A DNA stretch of 5,724 bases from Actinomycetes bacterium. Its GTDB lineage: Bacteria > Actinomycetota > Actinomycetes > Propionibacteriales > Nocardioidaceae. Below are positions 5,650-5,724 of the stretch, piece by piece. The notes beneath the pieces are model-generated. The model did no database searches and was not told where the DNA came from. It was given only the letters and a program-made list of their open reading frames with translations. Positions within the stretch are counted from its first letter, which is position 1. Each line of letters begins with the position of its first letter. Position numbers and translations under genes: made by a program. The stretch spans positions 1-5,724 of the forward strand of contig JAHEXN010000225.1 of assembly GCA_023252095.1 (NCBI GenBank). Reading direction: 5' to 3'.

Positions 5650-5724
5650 ATGCACGTCCTCGTCGCCACCGACGGATCTCGCCAGTCTCACGACGCGGCG
5701 AAGTTCCTGCGCAAGACCGTTGAC
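5650..5724 (+). CDS. Universal stress protein (UspA family), 3' end outside window
   Basis: Only the first 25 residues are visible. They read MHVLVATDGS followed by RQSHDAAKFLRK, the classic USP opening: a hydrophobic first beta strand, the ATDGS turn (the Asp contacts adenine in ATP-binding USPs), then helix 1 with the S..A pattern. USPs are cytoplasmic Rossmann-like proteins of about 140 residues (or tandem ~280) that often bind ATP. The ATP-binding G-2X-G-9X-G(S/T) motif would lie beyond the window, so binding cannot be judged. Its place 29 bp after an APC permease, with no evident promoter between them, suggests co-expression and perhaps regulation of the transporter. Confidence 0.85.
   Translation, partial: MHVLVATDGSRQSHDAAKFLRKTVD

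Overview
The window is very GC-rich, and all of its genes end codons overwhelmingly in G or C. Together with the gene families present (a bacterial SCP-type sterol carrier protein, a DUF2236/MpaB oxygenase, and apparently leaderless starts), this suggests a high-GC actinobacterium. My best guess is a Nocardioides/Aeromicrobium-like organism, but that is inference only. It reads as ordinary, compact chromosome. I see no phage genes, transposase, CRISPR array, tRNA or rRNA.

Layout. (1) 2-1147, + strand: the C-terminal two thirds of an AMP-forming acyl-CoA ligase, cut off at the left edge. (2) 1148-1378: a non-coding gap between convergent genes. It holds a large inverted repeat (1157-1275) and a shorter degenerate copy of the same repeat (1299-1358); both may act as two-way terminators. 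(3) 1379-1738, - strand: a small sterol carrier family protein. It is divergent from (4) 1807-2658, + strand, an MpaB/DUF2236-family oxygenase. Both starts look leaderless, each with a -10-like hexamer exactly 6 nt upstream. (5) 2651-3535, - strand: an alpha/beta hydrolase, overlapping the MpaB gene tail to tail through a shared 8-bp palindrome that holds both stop codons. (6) 3552-4082, - strand: cobU, for cobalamin nucleotide-loop assembly, 16 bp upstream of the hydrolase and probably in one transcript with it. (7) 4223-5620, + strand: a 12-helix APC-family amino acid permease, divergent from cobU. (8) 5650-5724, + strand: the first 25 codons of a universal stress protein, 29 bp behind the permease and probably co-transcribed.

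Functionally, the left half leans toward lipid chemistry: acyl-CoA activation, an SCP-like lipid-binding protein and a predicted haem oxygenase. The right half pairs an amino acid transporter with a stress/nucleotide-binding protein. cobU stands apart from its usual cobalamin partners within this window. I found no convincing new system. The points most worth a second look are the intergenic repeat family with its interleaved stems, the symmetric pair of leaderless promoters, and the palindromic double stop.
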